This document shows, piece after piece, positions 45,746 to 57,800 of a stretch of 64,000 nucleotides of DNA (position 1 is its first letter; every line of letters starts with the position of its first letter). The notes under the pieces are model-generated. The model did not search any database, was not told the origin of the DNA, and saw only the letters and a program-made list of their open reading frames with translations. This DNA comes from an uncultured Sphingomonadales bacterium (lineage in GTDB: Bacteria > Pseudomonadota > Alphaproteobacteria > Sphingomonadales > Sphingomonadaceae). The translations under genes and the position numbers were made by a program. Location of the stretch: the NCBI GenBank assembly GCA_903832325.1, contig CAILBC010000023.1:62001-126000 (forward strand), written 5' to 3'.

Positions 45746-45848
45746 TACCAACGTGCAGTGCGCTTGGCTCGCGGCATGTTGGTATAAGCCCGCGCGGCGT
45801 TTGATCGTCACGGTGTGCGATGGGTTCCAGTCATCGCATATCCGCGTG
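45743..45848 (+). repeat. Dispersed two-hairpin repeat, copy E
   Basis: TGATACCAACGTGCAGTGCGCTTGGCTCGCGGCATGTTGGTATAAGCCCGCGCGGCGTTTGATCGTCACGGTGTGCGATGGGTTCCAGTCATCGCATATCCG; TGA is the prepilin peptidase stop codon. Confidence 0.9.
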
Positions 45849-45865
45849 AATCCGGGGCAGCGCGA

Positions 45866-48800
45866 TCAGTTCGTCTTGCAGTTCGGATCGTCGGGATTGT
45901 CCACGCAGTTCTGCGCATTGCCGGCAAAGCCCAGCGAATCGACGGTGATGATGGATGGCCGCTGGCTGTTGTCCTGATTGGCAGTCGATGTGGCCGCCTG
46001 CGCCGCCGCGGTAGAGCTGGCTGCGTTGGTTGGCGTGGCCGAGGCAACCGCCACATGCGAAGGCACCCCGGAAATGCTGCCGCCGGCGCTGAACGAATCG
46101 GCGTTGGCCACGCGCGCCGCCGCCACCAGCACGTCGCCCGTTGCGCGCACCCCGGCGTCTCCGGCATCGACCAGACCGGCCGGTGCGATCAGGATCACCG
46201 ATGATGTCGGGTCGGTTGGCGAACGCTGGAACGCGCCGATCCCCGCGCCCGATACCGATCCGGCGCTGTCAACCATGCTATAGCCATCGGGATTGGTGTT
46301 GACTGTCACCGGGGGGAAGCTCGACGCGCTGCGCGGCCCCTGCCCGGCGTTGAGATTGCCGTTGGACGACCACATCACGATATCGCCGCCCGCTTCGGTG
46401 AACACGCGGCTTTGATTGACGAGGAAGCTGCCATCGGTGAAGGCGTTGATCGCGCCGCCATTCAGCGTCAGCACGCCTTCATAGCCGATCGGAATCGCGC
46501 TGATCGGCAGCGCCGCGGTCGAGCCAATCGCGCCCAGCACCAGGCTGTCGGTCGCCGGCACGCCAAAGCGGCTGACGCGCGAGGCCGCCTGGGTCGACGT
46601 GCGCACCACCGAACCGGCGATGAAATTGCCGCCCGGGCCCAAAATCGTCAGATTGCCGCCGCTGGCGGTCTGGATCGTGGCCAGGCGCAAATCGGCATTG
46701 CCGGTGCTGACCGTGGCGGCGGGAACCGGCTGGCCATTGACCAGATTGCGCACCGGCACCCCGCGCGGATGATCGGCAGTAACCGATGATGTCGGCACGG
46801 TATAGGTCGCCAGGTTGGCGGTATAGCCGAGGCTGGTCGGGAACAGCGTGTCGATCGCCCAATAGCCCCGGAAATATTGCAGATAGGACGGTGAGCTTGG
46901 TTGCGCCGCCTGCGCCAGTTCGTTGAAATAGACCTTGTTGACCAGGAACTTGTCCTGCAGCAGCGCGGGCAGTGCGGTGAACGCCTGATAAAGCGCGGCG
47001 CTTTGCCCATAGGCAGCCGTCGTCAGCGCGGCATTGCCCGCAGTGGTATCGGGATAGGTGCCGGCCGAACCGAATACCGCCGCAAACGCTTCGGGCGCAT
47101 TGGTCCGCAGCCATTCGGCCAGGATCGGCGCATAGATCTGCTGGCCACGCACCGGATGCTTGTTGCCCAGCGCATCGGTGGTCTGGACAAACAGCGATCC
47201 ATCCAGCTTCGCAAAATTGGCCGGATCGAGATAGGTATCCCGGAAACCGGTATAATCGATGCCATTGCCCACGCCGAACAGCACGGTCAGATCCGCACCC
47301 GCGCTGCCCAGCCACGGATCATACAGATTGCCCACAGTCTGGATACCGCCGGCATAGGACACCGAATTGACCGTGGCCGAGTTGATGAACGGCCCCAGAT
47401 TGCGCCCGGCCTGGACCAGCAGTTCGCCCGGCCCGCCCAGCACGAAATTGCCGCTGACCACATAAGGCAGGTTGAACGCGGTCGACGATGCGGTGGTGCC
47501 CAGGATATCGCGCCCGGCCTGGACCACCGTAGTGTCGGTGGCCTGGACATTCTGCCCGGTGAAATAGAGATTGCTGATGTCGCGGCCCGCGATCACTTGC
47601 GCCGCCTTGGGCACGTTGATCAGCGATGTGCTGATATCCACCCCGGCATAGACGCGCACCGGATTGGTATCGCCCGCGTGCAGGATCGCCTGATCGTGAT
47701 AGAGATAGAGCAACGATTGCGCGGTGGACGGATCGACCCCCGGAATGCCGAAACCCAGCCCCTGGATCGCGGTGACATTGCCGGCCCCGGTGGACGTGAG
47801 CGATGACAGCGTGATCTGGCTGGCACTGAACGCGCCAGGCAGCAGCGAAGGATTGCTGTCGCTCATCGCGATGACCAGCGAATCGATCGAACCTGCGCTG
47901 AACAGATTGAGCGATCCCGAGGCAGAGGGATAGAGCAGCAGCGGCTGTTCGCGCGCGGTCAGCGAATCGGTCAGCGCCGCCAGCGTCACGCTGGGCGGCA
48001 GCACGCTGCCCCCGAACACCCCCGCACCGCCCAGGCCAAGCTGGAACGGCACCGTCTGGTTCGACCGGTTGTCGTTATAGGCCAGCGCGCCGGTTGCCAC
48101 TGCGCTGAATGCGGCGGTGGGCGAATAGAATCCGGCGGCGTTGTATTCGGTCGTGCTGTTCAGGCCATTGGCCGCGCCCAGCGCCGATACCCCGGCCATC
48201 GCGATCGATCCGGTGGCGCTGAGCGCCAGATCGGCATTGGCCAGCCGCACCTGAAGATATTGCACCGGGTCGGCATCGGCCGCCAGCGGCTCTGCGCCAT
48301 GGCCGACGACATTGCCGCCCACCGCGATCGTGCCGGTGCCGCCGGCCACGTCGATTTGCCCCGCCAGCAGATTGCCGCCCACGGTTTCCGTCAGATCGCC
48401 ATGGCCAAAGGTCATCATCGTCGGCACGATCGCCTGCGCCGTGCCGGTGGCCCCGGCCACGCCCGTGGTCGTGACTGACGTGTCCAGCGCCACGGTCAGA
48501 TCGGTTACCCCGCTGGCCGCAGCGATCGCGACATTGCCCCCGCCCAGCGCGCCGATGCCGCTGCTGAAATATTTGGGCGCAATCGCGATTTCGGTATCCT
48601 GCCCGACTGTGCCGACGCGCCAGCGCTGCGTGGCATCGCCGATCAGCGCGGGATCATAGCTTGACGCACGACCGTCCTTGCTGGTGATCGCGTTGCCGAG
48701 GAAATCCAGACCCCATACATCGCGCAGTGCCAGCACGCTGCCGCCGGCTGCGACCGAAACCGCGCCACCGCCGGCTGCGACCACCCCGGCCTGCGGATCG

Positions 48801-51800
48801 AGCCCCTGCGACGACGGGATGAAGGCAGCGCTTTGCGCGGCAAGCGCAAGCGTCGCGCTGGTTGGCGAAACGGCCAGTTGGGTGGTGGTGCCGGCAACTG
48901 TCGCCATGACCGGATCGGCCGATACGCGCACACCGGCGGTATAGATCGCGGTGCCGCCCACTTGTGCGCCGCGCGCGTTGTTGGATTTGACCTGGTTGCC
49001 CTTGGCATCGCGATAGACCACCGCCGTGCCGTAATTGGCCGTGTTGTAGGCCGCATTGGTCAGATCGACATTGCCCGCTGCCGCCACCGATATCGTGCCG
49101 TCGCCAGTGCGCACCAGATTGCGCGCATAGGCCGTGGGGGTACCGAAATCATAAATCCCGGGCTCGGTCAGCAAGCCTGCCGGGGCGGTGGTGCTGGCCG
49201 CGGCAATGTCGGCCAGCAAAGTCGGCTGAACCGTCGCCAGAAAGGCCAGGATATCCGACAGCGCGGCGGTCACCCCGCCGGCGCGGCCGCCGGTGCCGAT
49301 GATGAAAGTCGCCGCTTTGCCGGCAAAGAAGCTGGCCGCGGCGGTGCGCAATTCAAGCGGGGTGCCGTTGGAACCCGATCCCCAGTTGAGCGTGGTATAA
49401 CTGTCGCCCGACAGCCCCGGCGTCGCATCGATCAGCGATGACAGCCCATAGGACGGATCGTTGGCAATGGTCGATCCGGCCAGCGCCAGTTTCAGATCAA
49501 CCGCGCTGCCAAGCTGCGGCTGCCCGGCGCTGGCGCCCAGCGAATAGCGCGATTCGCCCTCGACCGTAACGCCGGCGCCATTGGCCTGATCGACATGCAG
49601 CGGATTGGCCGAACCGGTTGCCCCGGCCACCAGCCGCAGGCTGCTCGAATGGATCACCGAACCATCGGGCAGGCGCGGAAACAGCACGCCAAACCCGATC
49701 GGATCGCCCGAAGCACTACCGCTTAGCGGATCGCTGTTGCTGCCTTGCGCATCGGCCTGGTTCGCCGCCGGATCATAAGGGGCAAACACCGTCGGCCGGC
49801 CATTCTGGTTGCCGGTGTAATATTTGGTCAGATCGATGGACAGCGTATTGGCGGTGCCGGCCGCCACGGTCCCGGCCGAAACCTGGCCCAGCGTGGTGAC
49901 GGCGGCGCAATTTGCGGCCGTTCCGCACGAGGCCAGAAACGCGGGATCATAAGCGCGGTTGGTCCCGCCGAGCTGGTAATTGATCCAGGTCGCATCGGAT
50001 TTGTCGGCAAAGGTAAAGAAGCCGTCGCTGATCGAGCCCTGGATATCCAGATTGCCGCCCGCCGACAGCGTGATCAGCCCCGCCTCGCCGCTGGCCTTGC
50101 CGCCCACGCGATACGTAAAGGCAACATCCCTGGCCAGCAGCGCGCCTTCCGCCCCGGCCGTGACCGCGTAATAGGGCGTGCCATCGGCGCGCGTGCCCAG
50201 TTCGGGCAGCGCGGTCAAATAGCCGTCGCGGACCGCCTGCGCGGTATCGACCGTTCCGGCGGCAAGGTTCCAGTTGGTCGCCAGCGTGATCGCGCCCGAT
50301 GCAACAAGATCGACCCCGGGGCGCAGGCGGAACGCGCCCAGGCTGCTGCCATCGCTGGCGCTGATTGCGAAATGCTGGATGAACCATGGCACCGATTGCG
50401 TGCCGTCTGCGCCGACAAAGCTGTCCGACAGGATGTTCCTGCCCGTGGCAGTGGTGCTGAGCGTAACCCCGCCGCTGATCGTGCGGACCCCGTCATAAAG
50501 ACCGCCGGCGGCAATCTGATCAAGGTTCCAGGTGGCATAGCCTTCGACCGATTGCGATGCCGCGCCGACAATCGTGCCCTTGGCCGCGATATTGACCAGA
50601 TTTTGCCCGTTGACCAGATTTTGGCCGTTGACCAGATTTTTTGCCGTGCCGATGACGGGCGCGCGCAGCAGGACATTGCCCCCGGTATCGGCGCCAACGA
50701 ACTGGTACACCGTCTGGTTGACCAGCGTATTGGGGTTTTCGACCGTCTGCGCCACCAGCCGGTTGCCGGTCTGGCCCGCAGCCAGCGCCGCCTGCGTGGC
50801 CGTGGCCGATACGTCGATCGTCGCGCCTGTGGCAATCGTGATCGCGGCGCTGGGCGCAGTGCCGATGCCGATGGTGACATCGCCCGCGCTCGCCTGCTGC
50901 AGGCTGGTCTGGCCATAGCCGCCGGTGTGCGTATCAATCCGCGCGGTGCCGGCCAGCGCAACGCCGGTCATGCCCCACAGCGCCACCGGCCCGCCATCGA
51001 CGCGCAACGCGGCCACCGCCGCCGGGGTCAGCCCGGAAACAGCCGCGCCCGCGGTAGTGATCGTACCGGCAAGGGCGATTGCCCCGCCATCGGCAGTCAG
51101 GCTGATCGCGCTGCCGGTCAGGGTATGCCCGGCCCCCAGCACCAGATCGCCGACCCCGCTGCGGATCGTGATCGCGCCTTCGAACCGGGTGCCATAGCTG
51201 GCGGCAAAGCTGTCGAGATCGAACGCCGCCCTGGCCGAATCGACCAGCAGCGAGGCACCGCGCGCCCCGGTTACCCCCGCCCCGGTTAACCCCGCATCAA
51301 GCGTTGCGGCCAGGCTGACCGCGCCTTCGCTGGCGACCAGGTTGATCGTGCCGGCCTTGCCGGTGCCATTGTCGACGGTGATCGCGGTGCCGCTGGCAAA
51401 GCGGATATCGCCCGCGTTCGACACCAGGTTGACCGTGCCGCCACCGGCCGAAACCGTAGTGAGATCCTGGCTGTTGCCATAGCTGCGGGCATAGCCGGGC
51501 GTGGCGAGAGAGGCCCCGCCGGTGACCGAAATCGACCCGGCAGAGCGAACGTCGATCACCCCGGCCGTGGCCGTGACCGCCACGCCATCGACCGACAGGC
51601 TGGCCACCGGAGTACCCGCCGAACCGAACCGGATCGTCGCGCCCGGTGCGCGCAGGCCCGCCGCCACCGGCGTGGCCGCGCCCGCGGCCAGCGCCGGCGC
51701 GGTCAGCGCGACCGTGCCGCCAGTGGCAAAGGTGTAATCGGGCCGCACCGGAATCGTGTAATTGCCGGCGGGCTTTGCACTGTCGCTGGGCGCGGGCGAG

Positions 51801-54800
51801 GCCGCATCGGGATCGATCACCGCCGCGCGGTCGATCACGAACGGGGTGGCGAGGTGCAGCGCCGCCTGCCCCAGCGCGAGCGAGCCCTTGCCTTCGACAT
51901 AGACCCCGCCGGTGGCGGACAGATTGACCGCCCCGTCAAAGCTGTAGGTCTGGACCGTGCCTGATGTAAAAGTCAGGCTGGTCGCATCGAGATTGAGGAT
52001 ATTGCCGGTGGTGCCGCAGATCCCGGCCCCGGCTGTGCCACAGGCCGGCACGACCCCCGCCGAATTGCCCAGCCGCACGGCGCCCGCCTTGATCGTCAGG
52101 CTGTCGGCGCCGCCGGTCTGGCCGAACATGCCGATACCCGGTGCATCGAGCGTGAGCGCCTGGAACGTGTGCGTGGTGTTCGCGGCAAAGGTGATCGCCC
52201 GGCGCGATGCCAGCGTGAGGTTTGCGACCGTGGCCAGCTTTGCCTCAAGCGCGGCATCGACCGTGCCGCCCGTGCCAAAGCCGAGATCGTTGGCCGACAG
52301 CGCCAGGCTGCCCGCCGTGATCGTGGCCAGCGCCGACACGCTGAAATGGTTGCTGGTGTCGATCGTGACGGCGGCGCCGGAAATCGTGGCGGCGCTGATA
52401 TTGAGCCCGGTCGGGCGGTTGGCATTGGCGGCGGCCACAGTGCCCCGCCGATCGACCAGCCGCTGCACGCCGTTGGTCACCTGCAGCACCGATCCGATGC
52501 CCGATACGTCAAAGCCATCGGCCGACGGCGTCGTGGATGAGGCAATCACCCAATCGCCGGCGCGCGGATTGGCGACCGCGCCCGTGGCGACAATCTTTGC
52601 CCCCGTTTCGATCACCAGCTTCGAATTCTTGCCGCCAACCGCCAGAATCAGGTCGGGCACCTTGATATCGGCCGAAGCCCCGACCACGATCCGCGTGGCA
52701 GTTACCCCCAGCGTGGTGGTATCATCGCTGTTGTCGGTGCGTTCGCCGCCGATCAGCAGGCTGCTGGCATCGAGATTGGCAAGCGTCTTGTTGGTCAGCA
52801 CCAGCGCCTGCGGCTCGGTCGATTGTCCCGATGCGTTGATGACGATCTGCTTGCCCAGAATATCGACTTCGGACCCGCGCCCGCCGCTGGCCGCGGCCAG
52901 ATTGAACACGCCATCGACGGTCAGCCGCGACAACGGATCGAGCACGATGCGCGCCGCATCGAGCGGCAGCGCGGGTGTCGCCAGATTCTGCGCCTTGGCC
53001 GCGGCAGAAATCGCGGTGGTGCCGCTGGTGGTCTGGATGTCGGAATATTTGAGCAGCGTGGCCTGCGACTGGATCGTGAATGACAGGCGCTGCGACCCCG
53101 ACAGCGCGGTGCCCGCCGTGCCCAGCGTGCCGCCCATCACGATCGACCCGTCGCGCAGGGTCTGCACGCTGCCCGGTGCGGGCGCCGCCGTGCCGGTGTT
53201 CTGCACAATGCGATAGGCACCGGGCAACAGCGCATAATGCGCCGGCATCAGCACATATTGCCCCGCCGCAATGCCGTCGCCGCCATCCAGCGTGACCGCC
53301 ATCCCGGCATTGGCGCCATAAAGATTGGTCGGCCCGCGCACGCCATTGTTGTCGAATGTCGGCGAGGCGCTGTAATCGGCCGAATAGATCGGATCGTAGA
53401 GCGCAACCTTTGCCGCGGCGGCCGCCGGCACCAGCGCATAGACCTGCCGCTGATCGGCATATTGATAGCCGATGCCGGTGGTCGCGTTGTAATGGTTTGA
53501 CGAAAACGGATCGGTGTTGAACCGGCTGAGCACATCGCGCGATCCGCCGGTGCCCGATACGAATTCAAAGGCAAAGACATCGCCGCCGCCCGATCCGTTG
53601 ACCGTGCCGCCCTTGTTCACCGAAATCGTCGTCGCCGTGACCGAAAGCGCGCCGCTGGGCAGCCGGGTCAGCGCGCCGCCGGTGCCCGGGGTGAAGAAAT
53701 ATTTGCTGAGATCGGTCGTGGTGCCATAAGGAATGGTTACCCCCGCGCCCGAAACCGACGTGACACTGCCGCTGCCGAAAGTGACCGTGCCATCGGGGCT
53801 GGCCGCCGTGCCAAACGCGATTTTGCCCAGCGGCGCCGCCAGATAGCCATTCTGGTTGACCGTTTCGGCCTGGACCACAAGATACGATCCGGCTGACAGC
53901 GGCGTGGTTTTATCGATATGATCGCCCAGGAACGTGATCGAAGACGATCCCAGCGCGGCCAGCAGATAAGGCGACGGCGGATTGGTGTCGCTGGCGCCGG
54001 CGGCATCTTCCAGAATGCGCTGCAGATTGCCCGTGCCGGTGGTGGCATAGACCCGCGCCGCATCGAACGTGATATTGCCCGCCGCGATCAACTGCCCGTC
54101 GAGCACCGGCAGTGCGCTGCTCTGGCTGCGATCGTCGACACCGATCAGGCGGATATCGCCGGCGCTGGCAAGGTTCAGGTTGGCGATCGATCCGTCAAAC
54201 TGGATCCCGCCCATGAAATCGATGCCCGCCGCCCCGGCCGCAAAGGTGACTTCGGCAGTGCCGGTGGCGCCGTTGCCGTTGGTTTTTACCGAGCCCAACC
54301 GGCTGTAGAAATTGATATAGGGCGCGCTGACCGTGGCCCTGGTCCCCGCAGTTGCCGAAATCGTGACCGCGACATTGCTGCCGATCACGTCTTCGCTGAT
54401 CGACGTGGGTGACTGGATCAGCACCGCCTTGTTCAGCGCCAGCGTGAATGTGCCGTCCAGCGTCATCCCGCCATCGGCGACCAGCGTCGAAAACCCGGCC
54501 GTGCCGATCTGGTCGGCAAAGGCAACGCCGCGCGCGCCCTTGCCATCGTCGGCGGCGCGGATGGTCGGGTCCAGCCATTCCAGCGTGGCGCCGGTGGCCT
54601 GCGCCGCGCCACCGCCCGCGCGGATCGTGGCGCCCGACAGGGTTCCGCCCGACAGCAGCGCGATCGTGCCGCCATTGCTCCATTGCAGGCTGCGCGTGAC
54701 CAGATTGTCGGCATCGGCCACGTCGACCATCGCCGAAGCGCCCGACACGTCGATGGTCGAACCCGGCTGCGCCACAATCTGCCGCGCGGCGGTCTGCGCC

Positions 54801-57800
54801 AGCAGCGGTGGCGGGCTCGATGACGGGCTGGTCGGATCGGGGTAGGATGAAAAGCCATAGGCCGGATTGGCAAACAGCGCATAGGCGGTGCTCGAAGCCG
54901 GCTTGAACGCCGCCGCCGCACCCAGCGTGCCGCCATCGATCAGATGGCCCATCGTATACATCGTGCCGGTGGGGCTGAACGCGGCGGCCGGATTGCGCAC
55001 CAGCGTGCCGGACAAATCGGTCGTGCTGCCTTTGGCCAGAACGATGCCATCGCCGGTGCCGACCTGGCCCAGGAAATAAAGGAAATGTTCGTTGCCGGCG
55101 GTGGCAAAGATCTGGTTGTTGGTCTGCACCGATCCATCGGCATTGGTCAGCCCGGCGGTATTGAGCGCGCCGAGTTGATAGCGCCCTGCGGCATCGGCCA
55201 CGCCAAACACCGCCGCAAAGCCGGTGCCGCCATCGGCCGCATCGACCAGCCCGATGCCGGTATCATTCAGCGCGGCGGGCATCGTCGCAATTTCGGCGAT
55301 GGTCCCGCCGTGCAGCGTGATCGTGCCCGCATTGTACAGCTTTGGCGTGATGATCGTGGCCTGCGGTGCGCCGGTGATCGTGCCGCCGGCCGCGACATCA
55401 AGCTCCATCAGCCCGCGCAGATGCAGCGTCGCCGCTTTCTGGTACCAGGCCTCGGTCGGGACCGTGGCAGTCAACTGCCCTGCCACATGCATGCCGCTGG
55501 CCAGGCCCAGCAGCAGCGCCGTGGTCGACTGGTCAAGGATCGAAGGCAGCAGCGCCTGGCTGAGATCAAGCGTTGCGCCCGATCCGACGACCAGCCGCGT
55601 GGTATCGAAAAACGCCGAGATCCCGGCGCTGTTGTTGTCAAACAGCCCGCTGTAGAGCCGCGAATGATAGGCCGTGAGGTCCAGCGTGCCAAACCCGGTC
55701 TGCTGCAGGAAATCGAGCGGCAGCACGGTTGCATTGGCATCGGCCGGGGCGTTGCCCGGGCCGGAAAAGGCAATATCGGGCGATACCAGCGTGAATGTGC
55801 CGCCCCCGCCAAAGCCGAAGCCGCGGATCGATCCGGGGGCAAAGTGCACCGTGCTGGTTTGCGCGGTGGGCACGAGCGCAGGCGCCACGCCTTCGCTGCT
55901 GCTGGTCGGATTGCCGGGGGTGAAGGCCACACCCTGGCCGATGAATGTCGATCCGAAGCTGTCGATGTTCGGTTCGGGCAGCGCCGCCACCGAGGCATAC
56001 GTCGTCTGGTCGATCAGGCTGACGCTGCCGCCGGTCGCGCTGAGCGTCAGCGCGCCCCTGGCCGAAACATAGCCGCCCGCCGACACATCGATCAGCGCGC
56101 CCGGATTGATCGCGATGCTGCCCGAAACGTCGCCGGCCACCGCCGCGGTCAGCGCGCTGGCGCCCACCGGTACAAACACGCGCGGGGCCACGGTCAGGCT
56201 GATCGACCCGCCGTTGATATAGCCCGCGCCTTGCGGTTGTGCCTGGTCGATATAGTCGTTGGTCCAGTTGCCCGAAACATCGAGCGTGCCGTTGACCGTG
56301 ATGTCGAACGCCCCGGCGGGCAGCGCGGCACCTTGCGCATAGACATGGGCGATATCGTCATCGGTGCGGAACGGATTGCCCACCGATCCGATGCCGTCGA
56401 CTGTCACGTTGCTCAATTGATACGTGCGCACCGCGATCCGGCCATCGGGGATGGCCACCGAACCATCCAGCCGAACCTGCCGCCCGGCATCGATTTCCAG
56501 CACGCCGCCGGACGCAAGCCTGAGATTGGCATTGCCTGTCAGCGTAAGCGCCGCTGCGGTTTCCAGCGTTGTGTCATGCGCCCCGGCGAGCGTGACCGCG
56601 CCGCTGGTCTGCATGACCAGCCCCGACAGCCCGGCCTGTGACAGCATCTGCCCATCGAGCAGCAATTCCGCAGGATTGACCGGATCGCTGCCGCGCGTGC
56701 CGTTGTAGACGATGATATCCTGGCCCAGGCCAAAGCTGGATGATCCGCTGAACGACCCGATCTGGAACAGGCCGCCGGCGGGACGCTGATATTTGCTGTA
56801 CTGCACCGCGCGCGGATCGCCGGTGATCGAGGATTTGGCGCTGGCCGCCTGCGCCGAAGCAAGCTGGTTCGCCCCGGCAAAGGCATTGCCCAGAACCGTG
56901 CCGTCAAACGCGATTTCGGTGCCGATAACCTGCAACGCGCCGGCATCGTGCCCTTCGTCATAGGCGGCGTTATAGGTCACGCCGTGGATCGCGGCGTTGT
57001 AATACGTCTGCGTAATGCCGAAATGCGGCTGCGCGGCGGTAAAGCCGTTGACCACGCCGACATAGGCGCCGTTGGGATCGCCATTGGCGATGCTGACAAC
57101 CCCGCCGCTGGCAGTGAGCAACTGGCTGGTCAGGGTATAGCCGGCATCATAGGTGACCCAGCCACCGGCAATGTCGAACAGCGCGCCCTTGTCGATGCTG
57201 ATGCGCGGCACGCCCTGCGGGCCCAGATTGGCCGCGGCGGTCTGCACCCCCAGATCGATGCTGATGCGGCCGCCCCTGGTCATCAACTGCGCGGCGGTGA
57301 CCGGGATCTGGCTGGTGGCGCTGGCCGCTTCGATCAGCGGCGAACCGAGCCAGGCCACCCCGTCCGATTGCGTGCCCGACACCCGCGCATCCACATAGAG
57401 CGTCTGCCCGTTCAGCGTGAAGCTGCCATCGGTCGTGGCCGATCGGTAATTGGGCGTATCGCGCAGTTCGTTCTGCTTGGCCGGGCTGATCTTGACCGTA
57501 TTGACCGAAGCCGCCACTTCGACCGCCATGATCCCGGCCACATCGATGGTCGCGCCATTGGCAATCGACACGCCGCTGGCAACGGCAGTCTGCAGCGTGA
57601 AATTGCCGGTGGAGGCATCGTGGCCAACAATCACCGTGCCGCTGGGCGCATAAATGAAGGCATTGGCCCCCATCGCGAATGTCGAGGGGAACAGCGCGAT
57701 GTTCTGCAGGGCGTCGTTCGACAGATAGCTCGACATCGCATCGCCGATCACGATCTGCGATGTCTTGAAACCGGGCGGCGCATCCGGCGTGCCCTGGGGA

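Noticed and set aside
44852-45811. 319-aa - strand ORF beginning MTIKRRAGLYQHAASQAHCTLVS
   Set aside because: Starts within repeat copy E and is antisense to the prepilin peptidase. The recurring 'KRRAGL' peptide in several ORFs is translated dispersed repeat, not a protein family.
45866-46500. C-terminal toxin (CDI/polymorphic toxin) on the giant adhesin
   Set aside because: C-terminus (…SIITVDSLGFAGNAQNCVDNPDDPNCKTN) shows no toxin domain and no small immunity-like gene follows; the next feature is a repeat.
54944-56641. 565-aa + strand ORF and many similar ORFs opposite the giant adhesin
   Set aside because: Arg/His/Gly-rich antisense shadows of the 4486-aa ORF with no recognisable domain.
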